Assembly: GCA_026874595.1 (NCBI GenBank) | Contig: CM049318.1 | Span: forward strand, 25,632,956 to 25,696,955 | Direction of reading: 5' to 3' | DNA: 64,000 nt | Origin: Sipunculus nudus | Taxonomy: Eukaryota > Annelida > Sipuncula > Golfingiida > Sipunculidae | Shown: piece by piece, positions 1 to 11,056 of the stretch | Layout of the letters: each line of letters begins with the position of its first letter | How positions within the stretch are numbered: position 1 is the stretch's first letter | The notes under the pieces: model-generated | What the model was told of the DNA's origin: nothing | The model's database searches: none | What the model saw: only the letters and a program-made list of their open reading frames with translations | Made by a program: the position numbers and the translations under genes

Positions 1-51
1 CTTCATCCCCGGGCATGTGCGTATCATTTGCTTCAGCATGAAAATAAAATT
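1..51 (-). CDS. LEFT gene MAM domain, exon b (cut by window edge)
   Basis: After a TTTCAG acceptor the minus strand reads FYFHAEANDTHMPGDE in phase 1 before the window ends. RIGHT has YYFQAEANDTDKPGDQ in the corresponding exon, and the motif Y-x-x-x-E-A ... P-G-D is the usual second block of a MAM domain. It confirms that LEFT continues with an intact MAM reading frame at least to the window edge. Confidence 0.8.
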
Positions 52-195
52 CTGAAATACAGAATTTAACACAAAGCTTTAACCTGGGCATAGCGTCAGG
101 GTATATAAATTGGGAAAGGCGAAGTGCAGAACAGCCTGCTTAATAAGATACTTTTCCCATAATTTCTTCGGGATGGATGAAATTAATGAAAATAC

Positions 196-336
196 CTGAT
201 TCTGATTCTGTAATTTGTCCGGTCCCGCTTGTATCTGATATACCAGACATCACTTGCCAAGAGTGAGTGCCGATTCCCAACGAAACAATATCGTCGCAGC
301 CAAATCGTCTTACTTCACAGCTGAGTATCCTGGAAC
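196..336 (-). CDS. LEFT gene MAM domain, exon a
   Basis: A 141-base, phase 1-1 exon (acceptor ATACAG, donor GTATTT). It reads SRILSCEVRRFGCDDIVSLG, then IGTHSWQVMSGISDTSGTGQ, then a short acidic end. The early Cys pair, the single Trp about 25 residues on and the S-x-T-x-GTG motif match the N-terminal part of MAM domains (C-x-F-E ... C ... W ... TGP). It aligns without gaps with the RIGHT exon at 63167-63313. The usual TGP-x-x-DHT is modified to TGQ. Confidence 0.75.
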
Positions 337-1475
337 CTGTATGGTACAACTTATCGTTTAAACAGATTAGTACAAATATTTCTTTATAAGGACAATATCA
401 ACCGTTCTTGGGGTTTGTATTTAAGACTACATGACTTGGAACTTGCTCTTGCTTATGGATTTAAATGCATATGTGCCAGTCTGCATATTAAAAAAATATT
501 TGCATGCAAAAGCCTGTCTAAAATGCCATTTCGTAATAAAGCGAATTTAAGCTTGCATCAGGAACAACCCTTTTCGTATTTAAATGCTTAAATGAAATAT
601 AGGATCTTCTGATTACCAATGACATGTAGACTATATATCAAACGACAATAGGATGATTTGAAAACTTGTACATTTAATAATGACACGTGGGTATGCAATG
701 CAGATGGCCATTACAAAAGAGACACATTTGCCTTGTTCCCAAGTGTCCACATCTAATTTTGATAAATATTTGATTAGGTTAATATGATCTTTCAGCAAAC
801 TTTTGTTATAATTTTTTTTTAATATGTTGAACACTCCACCGGGATAAACACTCGCTATATTTGCGTTCCTGATTTAATCATTTTCACTGTAGACTTCTCT
901 TTAAAGAGTCATCACCCTCCACATTTACAGTTATTATGTCAGAATGCTAACTTTTTCTCACAGCAATCCCTAAATAGTGAAATAACCTTATCAATATGTA
1001 TTATTAGAGCGCTACTCAGCACAATACGATCAGATGTGTACGACACAGACATGTCACTGTAACACGACAGAAAGCAAAGGCTAGACATGTTCAGTGTAAA
1101 GTATTATTTTTCTGATTTCAGAAAACACGAAATAGTAACGTTGCGTTCAACAATGATATTCAAACTACAACGATACATGCAAAAACAGACATGTCGATCT
1201 AAGGAATAAGGAGATGAAATACAGCAATTGCCATCGATAAAACAATATTCTAGTTAGTGAGCTCAAAGAAGGATCATTTTAAATATAAATCAATCTGGAT
1301 GAGTTTTTATTTTATTTTCTCCAAAATCATACTCTATTTTTTTAATCCAGCATATTAATAAAAAAAATTGAGGTTAAGAATAATGGCACAATTATATCTG
1401 AATTTATTTAATTCATACTAACTTGAACAGACACTCACGGACATAAAAATAAGATTTTTTTTTGGTGAAACTTAC
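337..1475 (-). other. Intron of LEFT gene
   Basis: Between the TSP1 and MAM exons of LEFT. AT-rich; I see no repeat family, microexon or RNA gene here. Confidence 0.5.
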
Positions 1476-1595
1476 AAGAATATTGGCATGGTGCTTTCTC
1501 TTCAAGCATAGTGTCATTACATCCTTTAGGGCAGTACCCCTTACGAATTCGGAATTGTCCGCCACAGCACGGGCCCCAAGGATTCCAAAAGACCT
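1476..1595 (-). CDS. LEFT gene divergent TSP1 exon
   Basis: A 120-base, phase 1-1 exon (acceptor TTTTGCAG, donor GTAAGT). In the spliced frame it reads VFWNPWGPCCGGQFRIRKGY, then CPKGC and an E-rich stretch ending in APCQYS. The W-x2-W-x2-C opening, basic middle and late C-x3-C and C pattern are those of a TSP1 repeat, but the canonical C-x3-C-G-x-G core is replaced by CCGG and only five cysteines are present. The RIGHT exon at 62318-62437 is homologous over its whole length. A longer frame in another phase crosses this exon but is not supported by RIGHT, where that phase has a stop. Confidence 0.75.
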
Positions 1596-1929
1596 CTGCA
1601 AAAGCAGAAAAAGAATAATAAGTGAATTATTGATAATGAACTATAAGGGTAAAAATACTTAAGGTCAGTTGATGTTAGCTATCCTTAGTTAATATGTAGT
1701 TTAATACTGCTAACTTCTGCCCCGCCGGACTGTTCATTTGGTTTACAGTGAATAAAAGGATAAATAATATTCACTTTTTTTTAAACAAGTCCACAACAAT
1801 CACGGATTATGCATCGACTTTGTATTTTATCGAATGTTATAGTATTGTAATTGAATTTGGTCAGGTACACTGGTAAACATTTTGTTAAATATCAAATTCT
1901 TCTTCTGTTCATAAAAAAGTTGCATTTAC

Positions 1930-1948
1930 CTCCGTCAGTTGTCTGTCT
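1930..1948 (-). CDS. LEFT gene microexon 4 (19 nt)
   Basis: A 19-base minus-strand exon between TTTTTTTGCAG and GTAAAT, phase 0-1, encoding RQTTDG plus the first base of the next codon. The RIGHT gene has a 19-base exon at 62068-62086 that starts with the same ten bases (AGACAGACAA) and encodes RQTRTT. Both are followed a few hundred bases later by the TSP1-like exon in phase 1. Confidence 0.75.
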
Positions 1949-3136
1949 CTGCAAAAAAATAAAGTACCAAATCAAATTTAAAAAGAAAAAAGCTGTTTTG
2001 TTTTAATCCAATATCTTTACCATTTTACCATACACGCAGAACTTGTTTTACGAAAGGGCCTTAAAATTACTCATGGCCTCGTCAATGGTTTTAACATTTA
2101 ACAAAAATCAAATACTCTGCTCCCTTTCGTAATTTGCATAATTGAATCAGACGATGAGACACTTATATTCCAACTCTGCCACTCGGTGAGGTCAGAGTGA
2201 TCTATGATCCATTTTTAGATTAATGAGAATCATTCCAGAATCTGTTTTCTTGATCGAGATTTCTTGATGTGATATTGACATCGCAGAGATCTACCTTATG
2301 TAAAATTGTAAGTAAAGTTTTAAAGTGTACGTATAACCCTTTACTGTCTTTCATGTATACTTTTTCCCGTTAGACATATCTTTTGGGATCAAGGTCAAGT
2401 TTAATATGGGAAGTTATGCAGACTACAAATCATTTCTTGGTATACAAAATTGTTATATGGTAATTGTACGACTTAATACATGAACCCAGGTTCACATTGG
2501 AGAATTCGCGCTATATGGCAGGGCCTAATACAGGTTTAATGCGATTTAATTGGGTAGGCTTGCAACCGGCCATGTTGATTTAAAAGCGGCGGGTTAAATT
2601 AGTTATTTAGGAAATCAGATTAAACATATTCTACTGATCCCTAACATTTTCATCCAGTTCACGGAATAGGAATAACTGCGATTCCAAATCGTTAAATAGA
2701 ATGACCAGCATAATAAGGGCATAATATGCGTATTTTCTCAGATTGTTATAATCTATAATCCACTTAAAATGGCTAATATACCGAATTTAGCCTTTAAGCT
2801 GATAACTCTTTCATCAGGTGGCAAAAGGAATTTGTTAAAAATGATTAACAATGTTTGATAAACATAATGCGTCGTACAGTGTGATGGCTCACTAATAGGA
2901 TACTCTTAGCTTGTACCAGGATCCTTTAAGTATGCATGTTCTGTGTGGTTTATTGTTATGGTACCCATTATTGCAGTTTATAGATATCCAATCAAGATAT
3001 TCACAGATAATCTCTTATTTGAATGTGCTTTATATGTCAGATTGACAAGCAATGAATTCAATTAGTCCTTCTGTCACAACTTTCAATCAGCACGCCTGTC
3101 ACAACTTTCTTCGTTAGCAATATGAAAATAGTTTAC
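1949..3136 (-). other. Intron of LEFT gene
   Basis: Between the 19-nt and 36-nt microexons. No recognised element. One possible 31-base exon near 2027-2057 is not needed for the frame and has a poor acceptor. Confidence 0.4.
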
Positions 3137-3172
3137 CTTGCTTCGCGACCGTACTCCTCCCGACGGGCTACC
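3137..3172 (-). CDS. LEFT gene microexon 3 (36 nt)
   Basis: Minus-strand exon between AATACAG and GTAAAC, 36 bases, phase 0-0, encoding GSPSGGVRSRSK, a glycine/serine/arginine linker. The RIGHT gene has a 36-base exon at 60577-60612 encoding GGELGSGQSRVK with the same phase and about half of its bases identical. It joins the 34-nt exon to the 19-nt exon without disturbing the frame. About 14 kb of intron separates it from exon 2. Confidence 0.7.
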
Positions 3173-3560
3173 CTGTATTCGATGCAAAAAGATACATTCT
3201 TGTCAGAACATAAGAGATTTTACATATATTAAATGTGCATTTTAATTTATGTAAGCATGGGCGAGAAAGAGAAAGAGAGCAAGGAAGTAACATCTCTCAC
3301 AGAATACCGATTTTTCCTTTCACTATCACTTTAGTAATGCAACCAATCTACATTATAAAAGCACAGCTTCATTTATATATCTATGCTTAACTTCATTTTG
3401 ATAATGAGTGTCTTATTGCAACGCAATTATGACGTCACATATGAAACAAATCAGTCTCGACGCATGAACTCCATGTCTGCATCACTATACAATGCCGGTC
3501 TGATTTCTACCCTATGAGTCCTGCATTTTTTTAAATTCTGGTAACAATTAAAAAACGCAC

Positions 3561-3596
3561 CGTGACTCCTGAATGTACTTCTCATGACGGGCCACA
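3561..3596 (-). pseudogene. Duplicate 36-nt microexon with in-frame stop
   Basis: Minus-strand ATAG acceptor, 36 bases, then GTGCGT. It is the same length as the functional microexon at 3137-3172 and shares roughly 23 of 36 positions, including GCCCGTC at the same offset. In the phase required by the neighbouring exons (0-0) it contains a TGA as its fifth codon. It is either a dead duplicate that is skipped or a poison exon. In the other phase (2-2) it would read VARHEKYIQES, which does not fit this transcript. Confidence 0.5.
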
Positions 3597-3697
3597 CTAT
3601 GTACATATAAACGAAGATATAGGACTATCTCTTTATATTTGTTAAGACACCGCGACAAACCACACACAGATACATTAGTAGTCCTGGGATAGCATGC

Positions 3698-3702
<5 letters not shown>

Positions 3703-3792
<90 letters not shown>

Positions 3793-3834
3793 CAGAGAAT
3801 TCGACTTAAGCGAGTTTGACACAACGAGGTTTCA

Positions 3835-3892
<58 letters not shown>
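3703..3892. repeat. Two (TA)n microsatellites around a transposon-end-like 50-mer
   Basis: Long TA runs at about 3703-3790 and 3838-3892 enclose about 50 bases whose minus strand begins CAGTGAAACCTCGTTGTGTC. CAG-x3-AACCTC-like ends flanked by TA are typical of pogo/Tigger-type Tc1-mariner elements, so this is probably a solo terminus embedded in a microsatellite. Confidence 0.6.
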
Positions 3893-3897
<5 letters not shown>

Positions 3898-4339
3898 CCG
3901 AAAGTTGTATATGGTCATTTATTTTTTTTGCCAAAACTGATGGCAGATGCTCATTGGCTGAGCAAAGTATTTCTCTGTTATGTAAATTGAACTAAACTTT
4001 TTTTCAGGCATTTCATAACTTACTAGTTTCGAACCAAACGCTCAGAGCAAGCGGTACTCTTCTTGTGATGTCGCCTAACAGTGTCCGTTGCTGTATTACC
4101 GGTTATAATGATTTTTGTTTAAACAGGTTTAGTGGGGTCAGCAGAGAAAACGACAACAAAAAATCACATGGTTCAATCAACCATACAGTAGAATCGTCGC
4201 CAACATCATCGGTGAGATTTTTTTGTTTAATGCTAGGCGAAGAATTACATGTTATCCTACAGCCCCAGCACTAGCCTCAGTGACAATACAAGAAGCCAGC
4301 CCTCAAGACAGATTAACGACATTATACAGCTTACCCTGA

Positions 4340-4815
4340 CTCCTATAAATTTATATAAGCAAAATATAGATCACTATGAACAAATTCCCTGTTTCCAAGG
4401 AGATTTGCCTGAGATCTCCGTGGATGTAGAGTTAGATGTTCCTAGGTCTAGCAGTTACGGCTTGATCCTTATAAACAGACAGCCCGCTTTAATGGTGGCG
4501 CTTCTAGTCTGCAGGAAGTGATCAGTCCATAGTCAATATGCATGGAAAGTACGAAGGTATTCAGTGCATCAGTCATTCAGATACTGGATATCAAATTTGA
4601 AATTATTCGAGGGGGGGGATAGCTCAATAGCTCAGAGGATATGGGCAACAGAGAATTAACTTCAGGTTTGCAAAGAATTTACCATGGACCACCCTGGATG
4701 AACAGTTAGATGTTTCTAGTTCACCACATGTGCAAGTGGCGGACGGCCGCAGTGAAGCACGACGGAAAAGAGTAATTGCTATAGCTCTGATGACTGTCAG
4801 GCAGCTGAGCTAAAT
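4340..4815 (-). repeat. Copies of the 340-bp satellite, inverted relative to 5.3-6.85 kb
   Basis: Contains the phrases TTTCCAAGGAGATTTGCC, TTCTAG and AGCTCTGATGA..GTCAG that recur at 17.6-17.9 and 34.2-35.4 kb and, reverse-complemented, in the tandem array at 5.28-6.85 kb. Degenerate, about 1.5 units. Confidence 0.6.
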
Positions 4816-5279
4816 AATCAACTTCCTCTTACAGAAAATTAACACTCGTCTCTACGATAATACAATAAAGCTATTGGTTTTCTTTAAAATCGTTTTTCCC
4901 TTGAGCTTAAACCATGGTTAAGTCAATAACACTGCCCTTACTGAATTAGGGAACCTCTACAGGTTTGGTAGAGAAAGACTGTCATGTAACTTTTATATAT
5001 CTCTTAATCATAAGGAGTAAATAGTGAAAAGCCCTTTGCCAAGTTACAGGAACATTTAACTTCTGAACAAATTTAACACCACTTTCATGTTAAAAAAATC
5101 GAAAATATAGAACATTAGTCCTATTAATAAAAGGGTCGTCAGAGTTTTAAATTTCATGTCTTTCATGAATAAAACAGGGATAAAGAATACCTGAGTGGAA
5201 TGCTACTGTGGAAAATTTATAGGAACGGGTAAGAATCTAAGGTAATCTACCATACTACCTAACTAACTTAATCTTTACT

Positions 5280-6850
5280 TGTAGACTGGTCCCCCCCCCG
5301 TATTTCGATTTTTTTATGCATTTTCTATATTTTTGAGACCTTCAATATGTGGTCATCTGTTAACAGGGTACGAATCATGACCTTTTGACCGAGATTCTTC
5401 CCACTTGAAATACCGGGAGGTCTATAAAGAGTCTCCATTGAAACCTTAAATTAGGTATGTGTAACCAATATCCTTTAAAGAATCCCCCCCCCCCCCGAAT
5501 AATTCAAATTTGACTCAAAAGCTTCAGTTTCTGCAAAACCAATGCTTTTATCACCATATTTCTTTGCATTCATATTCATCATAAATTGTTTCACCAGTTC
5601 CTCTAGACTGGTAGTGCCGACTGGATCTTTTTTGCATTTCTACGCATTTTTCTCTCCTGCAACGATGTTGTTCTCCTTTGACAGGGCACAATTGGCTACC
5701 ATAAGACCTAGAAACTTCTCACTTGACATCCTGAGAGACCCATGAAGAATCTCCCTAGGAACCTGATATTAGGTTGTTGTTACCAATAATCTTTGAACTG
5801 TTGGGATCAGAAATTCCCCTAGAATAATTAAAAAGTTGATACAAAAGCTCAAGTATCTGAACAACTAATACATTGATCAGCATGATTCTTTGCATGCACT
5901 TTCATTATTGAATGTTTGACCAGTTTCTACAGACTCGTGGTGCCACCTAGGTTTTTTTCTTAATTTTTACTTATTTTACTTTCTCTATTTTTGAGACCTT
6001 TCAAAGATGCGGTCGTCCGTTAACGGGGCAAAAATCGTAACCATTGGACCCCGAATCTTTTTACTTGACATCCGGGAAGGACCATGAAAATTCTCCTTTG
6101 AAACCAGAAATTAGGTCTCTGTTACCAATATCCTCTGAGCCATAGAGACCCCCTTCCCCCCTCCCCCCCCGAAAAATTAAAATTGTGTTACTAAGGCTCC
6201 AGTACCTGATCAACCAATGTATTGATCACCATGATTATTTGCATGCATATTCATTATGGAGTGTTTCATCAGTTCCTAGAGACTTGTGGCGCCACCTGGA
6301 TTTTTAAACATTTTTACGCATTTTCTTTTTTCTCTTTTTTTTGGGACCTTCAAACTATGTTTGTCCGTTAACATGACGCAAATCGTAACCATTGACCTAG
6401 AAATTTCTAACTAGACATCCCGGGAGGTCTGTGAAAAAAATCTCCTTTGAAACCTGATACTAGGTCTCTGTTCCCATATCCCTTGAGCTATAGGGCTTGT
6501 AATTACCCTAAGAATAATTAAAAATTAGATACAAAGGCTTCAGATTCTGAATAACTAATGCATTTATAACCATGATTCTTTGCATGCACTTTTTCATGGA
6601 GTATCCCATCAGTTCCTGCAGACAGGTGGCACCACCTGGATTTATTTTTCATTTTTACGCATTTTCTTTATTTTTTTTTTTAGACTTTCAAAGATACGGT
6701 CGTCCGTTAACAGGGAACAAATCGTAACCATTCTAGCCCAAATCATGACATCCAGATCGGTCCATGAAAAATCTCCTTTGAAACCTGAAATTACGTCTCT
6801 GTTACCCATTTCCTTTGAGCTATGCTCCAGCTGAATTGGGATACCAACTA
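5280..6850 (+). repeat. 340-bp tandem satellite array (about 4.7 units)
   Basis: A unit of about 340 bases repeats five times. The landmark 'TCCGTTAAC(A/G)GGG' and its variants occur near 5363, 5680, 6019, 6368 and 6707. Other shared blocks are CATGATTCTTTGCATGCA, CAGTTCCT..AGACT.GTGGTGCC and CCTTTGAAACC. Units differ by substitutions and by C-runs (5485, 6155), so the array is old. Open frames here are chance. Confidence 0.85.
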
Positions 6851-7120
6851 CAAAATCCGGCATTAAGGTGATAAAATTAATTTTTTGTGAATGTCTATCT
6901 AGACAGCAGAGCGTCATGGCCCCTGGGTTACTTGTTAGACTTCTCAAGCTTAGACAAGCTGTGATCCATATTATATATCCTTTGGAATGTCTTATCAAGA
7001 GGTGAGAAGAAGAAGGATGCTGTTGTCCTGTGTTGGGCTGTTGGGACTCCAAGGTGTCGGACACTTTATACGAGTTATGTGTTGTTTGCATTAACTGAAA
7101 TAAGCATGTTATTGAGACGG

Positions 7121-7963
7121 TAGTGATGGGCCGATCATCGAGTTTTTTCGAAAGTCAGTCGCTTTGCTGCCACTTTCAAGCGCTCGATTATCAACGGCAA
7201 CTATCCATTAATCATAATCATAATTGTTTTTTCCAGAATGCCTTTATGTTATAAAGGCAAAAATTATTCTTCCATTTTTACAACATTCTGCGCTTTGTAT
7301 ATAATGACTCTGCTTTTACAAATAACTTCCGCATGTAACTGAGTCTGGCACGGTAGACAATCGCATCATTTTGATCAAACTGAAAACTGACACTGAAAAT
7401 GAAACAACCGTGACCTATTTTTTAAACCAAAAACTTATAGAAATAATTACCCCAAAGACATTAGGCAGTTAACGTTATACAAATAGATCATACGTGACTA
7501 ATTATATTTATAGATTTCAATTACTTTTTTTATCATTACACAAAAAATATATTGGCCTGTCATTTTTCTGGCGGGCCTGTGAAACCAGTTTGCATGTGGG
7601 CAGCCATCAAAATTGTTAAAAAATAAAAGTCCTTGTTGGTAGTGAAGTTAAAATAATAGGCGGGAGTATTCATGAGGGACAGCTAGAAGATGTCCTGGAT
7701 TGTGGTTTAATTCTTGACAATTATAATTAATTCAAATAAAACTTGGAATAGCATATCTTAGTTATAATAGGGAACATATAAAAAGGCAAACACTTCTATT
7801 CTTAAGGTAAATTACTAAGACATGCGGGCTGGGTTAAGAAAGTATAGTTTCACAGATAATTGCATATTTCTTTATATTTGTCTGAACCGATTAATAATCG
7901 ATCATCGATCGGTTAGCTCAAACCATTTATCGATTATGAAACGGGAACCGACTATCACCACTA
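7121..7963. mobile_element. Non-autonomous hAT-like DNA transposon, 843 bp
   Basis: An 8-bp direct repeat TGAGACGG lies at 7113-7120 and again at 7964-7971. Immediately inside, the left end reads TAGTGATGGGCCGATCATCG and the reverse complement of the right end reads TAGTGGTGATAGTCGGTTCC, an imperfect terminal inverted repeat. Eight-base target duplications with TAGTG/CAGTG-type ends are characteristic of the hAT superfamily. No transposase frame is present, so it was mobilised in trans. Confidence 0.8.
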
Positions 7964-8797
7964 TGAGACGGCAGCTCTAAGAAACATTGTTCACTTTTGG
8001 TTCCTGCCTACTACAGTTAGACTGGGTTTATCGAGCAAATATGACTTCTATCTATTAGACGTATATTATACCATCGGTGATTGGTTCATTTTTGGTACAA
8101 GTGTCACGTTATCACCAAAACAGAGAAAAAAACTTCTTTTAATGAGGCTGCATCGCGTTCAACTCCTAGAAATTACACGTTCACAATCATGTTCATAATA
8201 AACGTTTTGAACGTCTTTGATATAAAGCCTAACAGACTCCCCTGTCCGGCAGGAGGTCATGACCCCTGACCGTTCATCTGGGTAACAGCTGACAAATACG
8301 TTATCTTTGTCGGTACCCGGGCCGAGGAGAGAATAATATGGCCCGAACCAGGATGACTATTTCACTTCAGTTAATGCTCGGTATAATGGAAACTCCAAGA
8401 GTACCGTCACGTTTTGTCAACAAACGACAAGCTTCCAGGTAAAAAGAGTGAAAATGTCTTTTTATTTTGTTATTAGAGCCACCTACCTAAATATTGTAAC
8501 AGTTCTAAGTAGTAAGAAGCTTACTGGAAGCAGATTATACAACAGTTACAAGTATATCCTGTCAACGCTGCCGTTTGTGTGTCCGTCAAAGGAGTGATTT
8601 TAACAGAAAAGTGTTTATTGTCCTGAATAGCAAGGTTTCCGCCTTAGAGGGGTTCTTAAAGTAGTATAAACATTTGATTGCACGGAAAACTGTCCGCTAC
8701 GCGGGGTGCCCGCCATAGAGGAGTGTCCCCTGCTTGCATTTGTTTCTAAGAATTATTGTTAAATTTCCGTTATCAATCAATTCTTATTTTCTTTTAA

Positions 8798-8802
<5 letters not shown>

Positions 8803-8838
<36 letters not shown>
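8803..8838. repeat. (TA)n microsatellite
   Basis: Eighteen or so uninterrupted TA units. A short (CATA)n tract follows at 8923-8954. Confidence 0.9.
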
Positions 8839-8841
<3 letters not shown>

Positions 8842-8969
8842 TCTGAAGAAAACCAACACTTTAAATTCACTACAGTCTGTTTCACGGGATGCTACCCGAT
8901 CAATAGGTGCACGTTGTTAGAAACATACATACATATATACATACATACATACATGCAATATACATATAT

Positions 8970-9083
8970 GTAAAGAGTAGGAACGAAGCCTTTAGATGGG
9001 TGGGCGCTTCGAAGGCTCGTCTGATAAAAATAGTTTTATAAAAAATAATAAATAGTCTAAAAGGCGTCATTCTCACTCTTTAC
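8970..9083. mobile_element. MITE-like inverted-repeat element, copy 1
   Basis: The left end GTAAAGAGTAGGAACGAAGC and the reverse complement of the right end GTAAAGAGTGAGAATGACGC pair as terminal inverted repeats over about 28 bases. The same ends, GTGACGCCTTTTAGA, occur at 19457-19541 and at the right edge of the window. Non-coding, about 115 bp. Confidence 0.6.
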
Positions 9084-9116
9084 CTGCACTGGGACTACAG
9101 ATCCTCACGACTATTC

Positions 9117-9119
<3 letters not shown>

Positions 9120-9181
<62 letters not shown>

Positions 9182-9195
9182 AATATATATATATG
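9120..9195. repeat. (TA)n microsatellite
   Basis: About 75 bases of nearly pure TA, adjoining the L1 scrap to its right. Confidence 0.9.
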
Positions 9196-9850
9196 GTTTT
9201 AGAGCAAGTTTTCTTTATTTTTGTTTCCTAATAGTTTCCCTTTATTTTTCTATTCTTCTAGGATTGAGAGAGTAATTTTTCTCTACTTTTCATGCCGTCT
9301 GACCTTAAATCTAGTTTTGAAACCTTGTGTTTTCTTCCAGTTCAGTTTAAATTTCATTATATCCTGCTTAAAATTATCTATTTTATCTCTGTCCTTCTCA
9401 CCATCTACCTGAAAACTCTATTCATTGAGCCTTGTTGACAAGTTTTTCTAATTCTCAACTCGGGTTTGTTTTCTTTTTACTACAATATCACACTAAAAAG
9501 TCTCTAATTTCATAATTAATATATTCCCATTTAACTAGCGGGTATGTTATTTTAGTGGTTTCCTCTTCCAAGTTGCCTTCTTGGGATATTTCTTGTATAA
9601 GCTCAGCTTTGTTTAGTATTCTGTTATTAAGTTTCCAATATCCTTCATTTTTTTACCTTTCTCCTATACTTGAAAGTCATATCCATGGCACTGTTCTCTG
9701 ATTTAAAAAAAAGGAACATTTTCAAGATTCCGAATTAAATCTCGTAAAACACTACATTTAAGCCAATAATCTAATCTGTACTCTATATTTTTACTTTTTT
9801 AAACTGCTCACTGTAGTATTTCATATTCTCCAAATGTCAGTCAATCAAAA
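9190..9850 (-). mobile_element. L1-type LINE fragment
   Basis: Translated on the minus strand, about 9650 downward gives KGYWKLNNRILNKAELIQEI followed by an acidic stretch and PLVKWEYINYEIRDFLV. W-K-L-N-N-x-(I/L)-L and the following W-(E/D)-x-(I/L)-K-x-x-I-R-like block are the segment between endonuclease and reverse transcriptase of L1-group ORF2 proteins. The L1 copy at 21.4-27.2 kb has the same KGYWKLNNALL motif. The scrap has several stops, and neither domain beside the linker is complete. Confidence 0.65.
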
Positions 9851-10163
9851 TTTTCAATATTCGCATACTGTCACCAGAGAACTGTGACTTAAGTGTTGTA
9901 TTGTATATTCTAGTAGGGAGTGTAACCAGATGATTGTTTTGATAATTTATTATACATTAATATGGAGTATCATGTTTAGGTATAAGCGTGAGATCTTTGG
10001 TTAAAAACAAGGTAAGTTTCAGGGCAGTTTGTTAAAAAGCACATATGTCTCGTTTGATGTTAATTTCCCTAGAGTTTGGTTCAGACTGGGCCGTCTTTTT
10101 TTTTGCGGTCTCTATAGTAACGAGTGTTTATCGTAGATTTAAAAGAAGGGTATATCACTAGGG

Positions 10164-11056
10164 ACAACAGGGCAACTACCCCTTGGACAATTACCCGCCG
10201 GACAATTACCCCCCAGACAACTACCCCCCGGACAATTACCCCCGGTACAATTACCCTCCGGACTAAAACCCCCTTGGAAAATTACCCCCATGGTATAAAT
10301 TACACATTTAAAGTACACTTTATACATTTAAATATATTCTGTGTTGCTTATGAGTAGCACAGAATGCCAAAGAAATAAATAAATTAATTTTAAACAAAAA
10401 ATAAAAAGAAAATCACCTAAGATAATAATATCATGCTATTACTTATCATGATATTACTTACAGAGACTTGAAAATATGTATCAGAATGAATGGTATTCCC
10501 TATTTGAATGAAATTATATTGTAAGCTTGCGCGTGGTTATATGGATCATGTGTTTACAAAGCTTTTGTTTTACAACTTGCCAATGTAAAGCATATTTCAT
10601 GTAATGGACTTTTTACCATATATTTACATTTTTTACAATACACAATACAGTCATCTTAGAGGCATTGCTTAGAACTAGAAAACAGCTACTGAAAACTTGA
10701 TGTAATGGATTTTTTTTCTATTTTTACAATACACATGATGTGTGTACCTATGCTTGGTTTGAAATATATTATCACCGGTATTTGTTTTACTTACAATCGG
10801 AATATTTTACTTTTAGTTTGTACAATGTGTACTTTTTAAAGTGTTGTTATACCATGGGGATAGTTGCCCGGGGGGTAGTTGTTAGGGGGGTAATTGTACC
10901 GGGGGATAATTGTCTGGGGAAAGTTGTCTGGGGGGTAGTTGTCCAAGGGGGAGATTGTCCTGGGGCTAATTGTCCGGGGGTTAATTGTCTGGGGGCAATT
11001 GTCCAGGTAGTAATTGTCGGGGGGCAATTATCTGGGAGGGTAGTTGTCCTAGAGCC
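10164..11056. mobile_element. Fold-back element with minisatellite inverted arms
   Basis: The direct repeat ATCACTAGGG occurs at 10154-10163 and 11057-11066. Inside, the left arm is a 14-bp minisatellite (GGACAATTACCCCC variants, 10164-10290) and the right arm is its reverse complement (GGGGGTAATTGTCC variants, 10855-11056). The inner flanks are also inverted: TACACATTTAAAGTACACTT at about 10300 against AATGTGTACTTTTTAAAGTG at about 10830. The unique centre, about 500 bp, is non-coding. The arrangement and a plausible 10-bp target duplication describe a fold-back transposon. Frames read through the arms give repetitive Pro/Thr or Gly/Val peptides and are not genes. Confidence 0.75.

Noticed and set aside
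1413-1601. 62-codon minus frame over the LEFT TSP1 exon
   Set aside because: It is in a phase that does not join the neighbouring exons, and the homologous RIGHT exon has a stop in that phase.
3701-3940. Frame of repeated Tyr-Ile residues
   Set aside because: It is the (TA)n microsatellite read in frame; the same holds for frames at 41462, 47068 and 56654-57005.
4065-4521. Plus frames of 69 and 90 codons
   Set aside because: They lie at and inside the degenerate satellite and resemble no protein.
10124-10357. Thr/Pro-rich and Gly-rich frames at 10.1-11.1 kb
   Set aside because: Produced by the 14-bp minisatellite arms of the fold-back element, mirrored on both strands.
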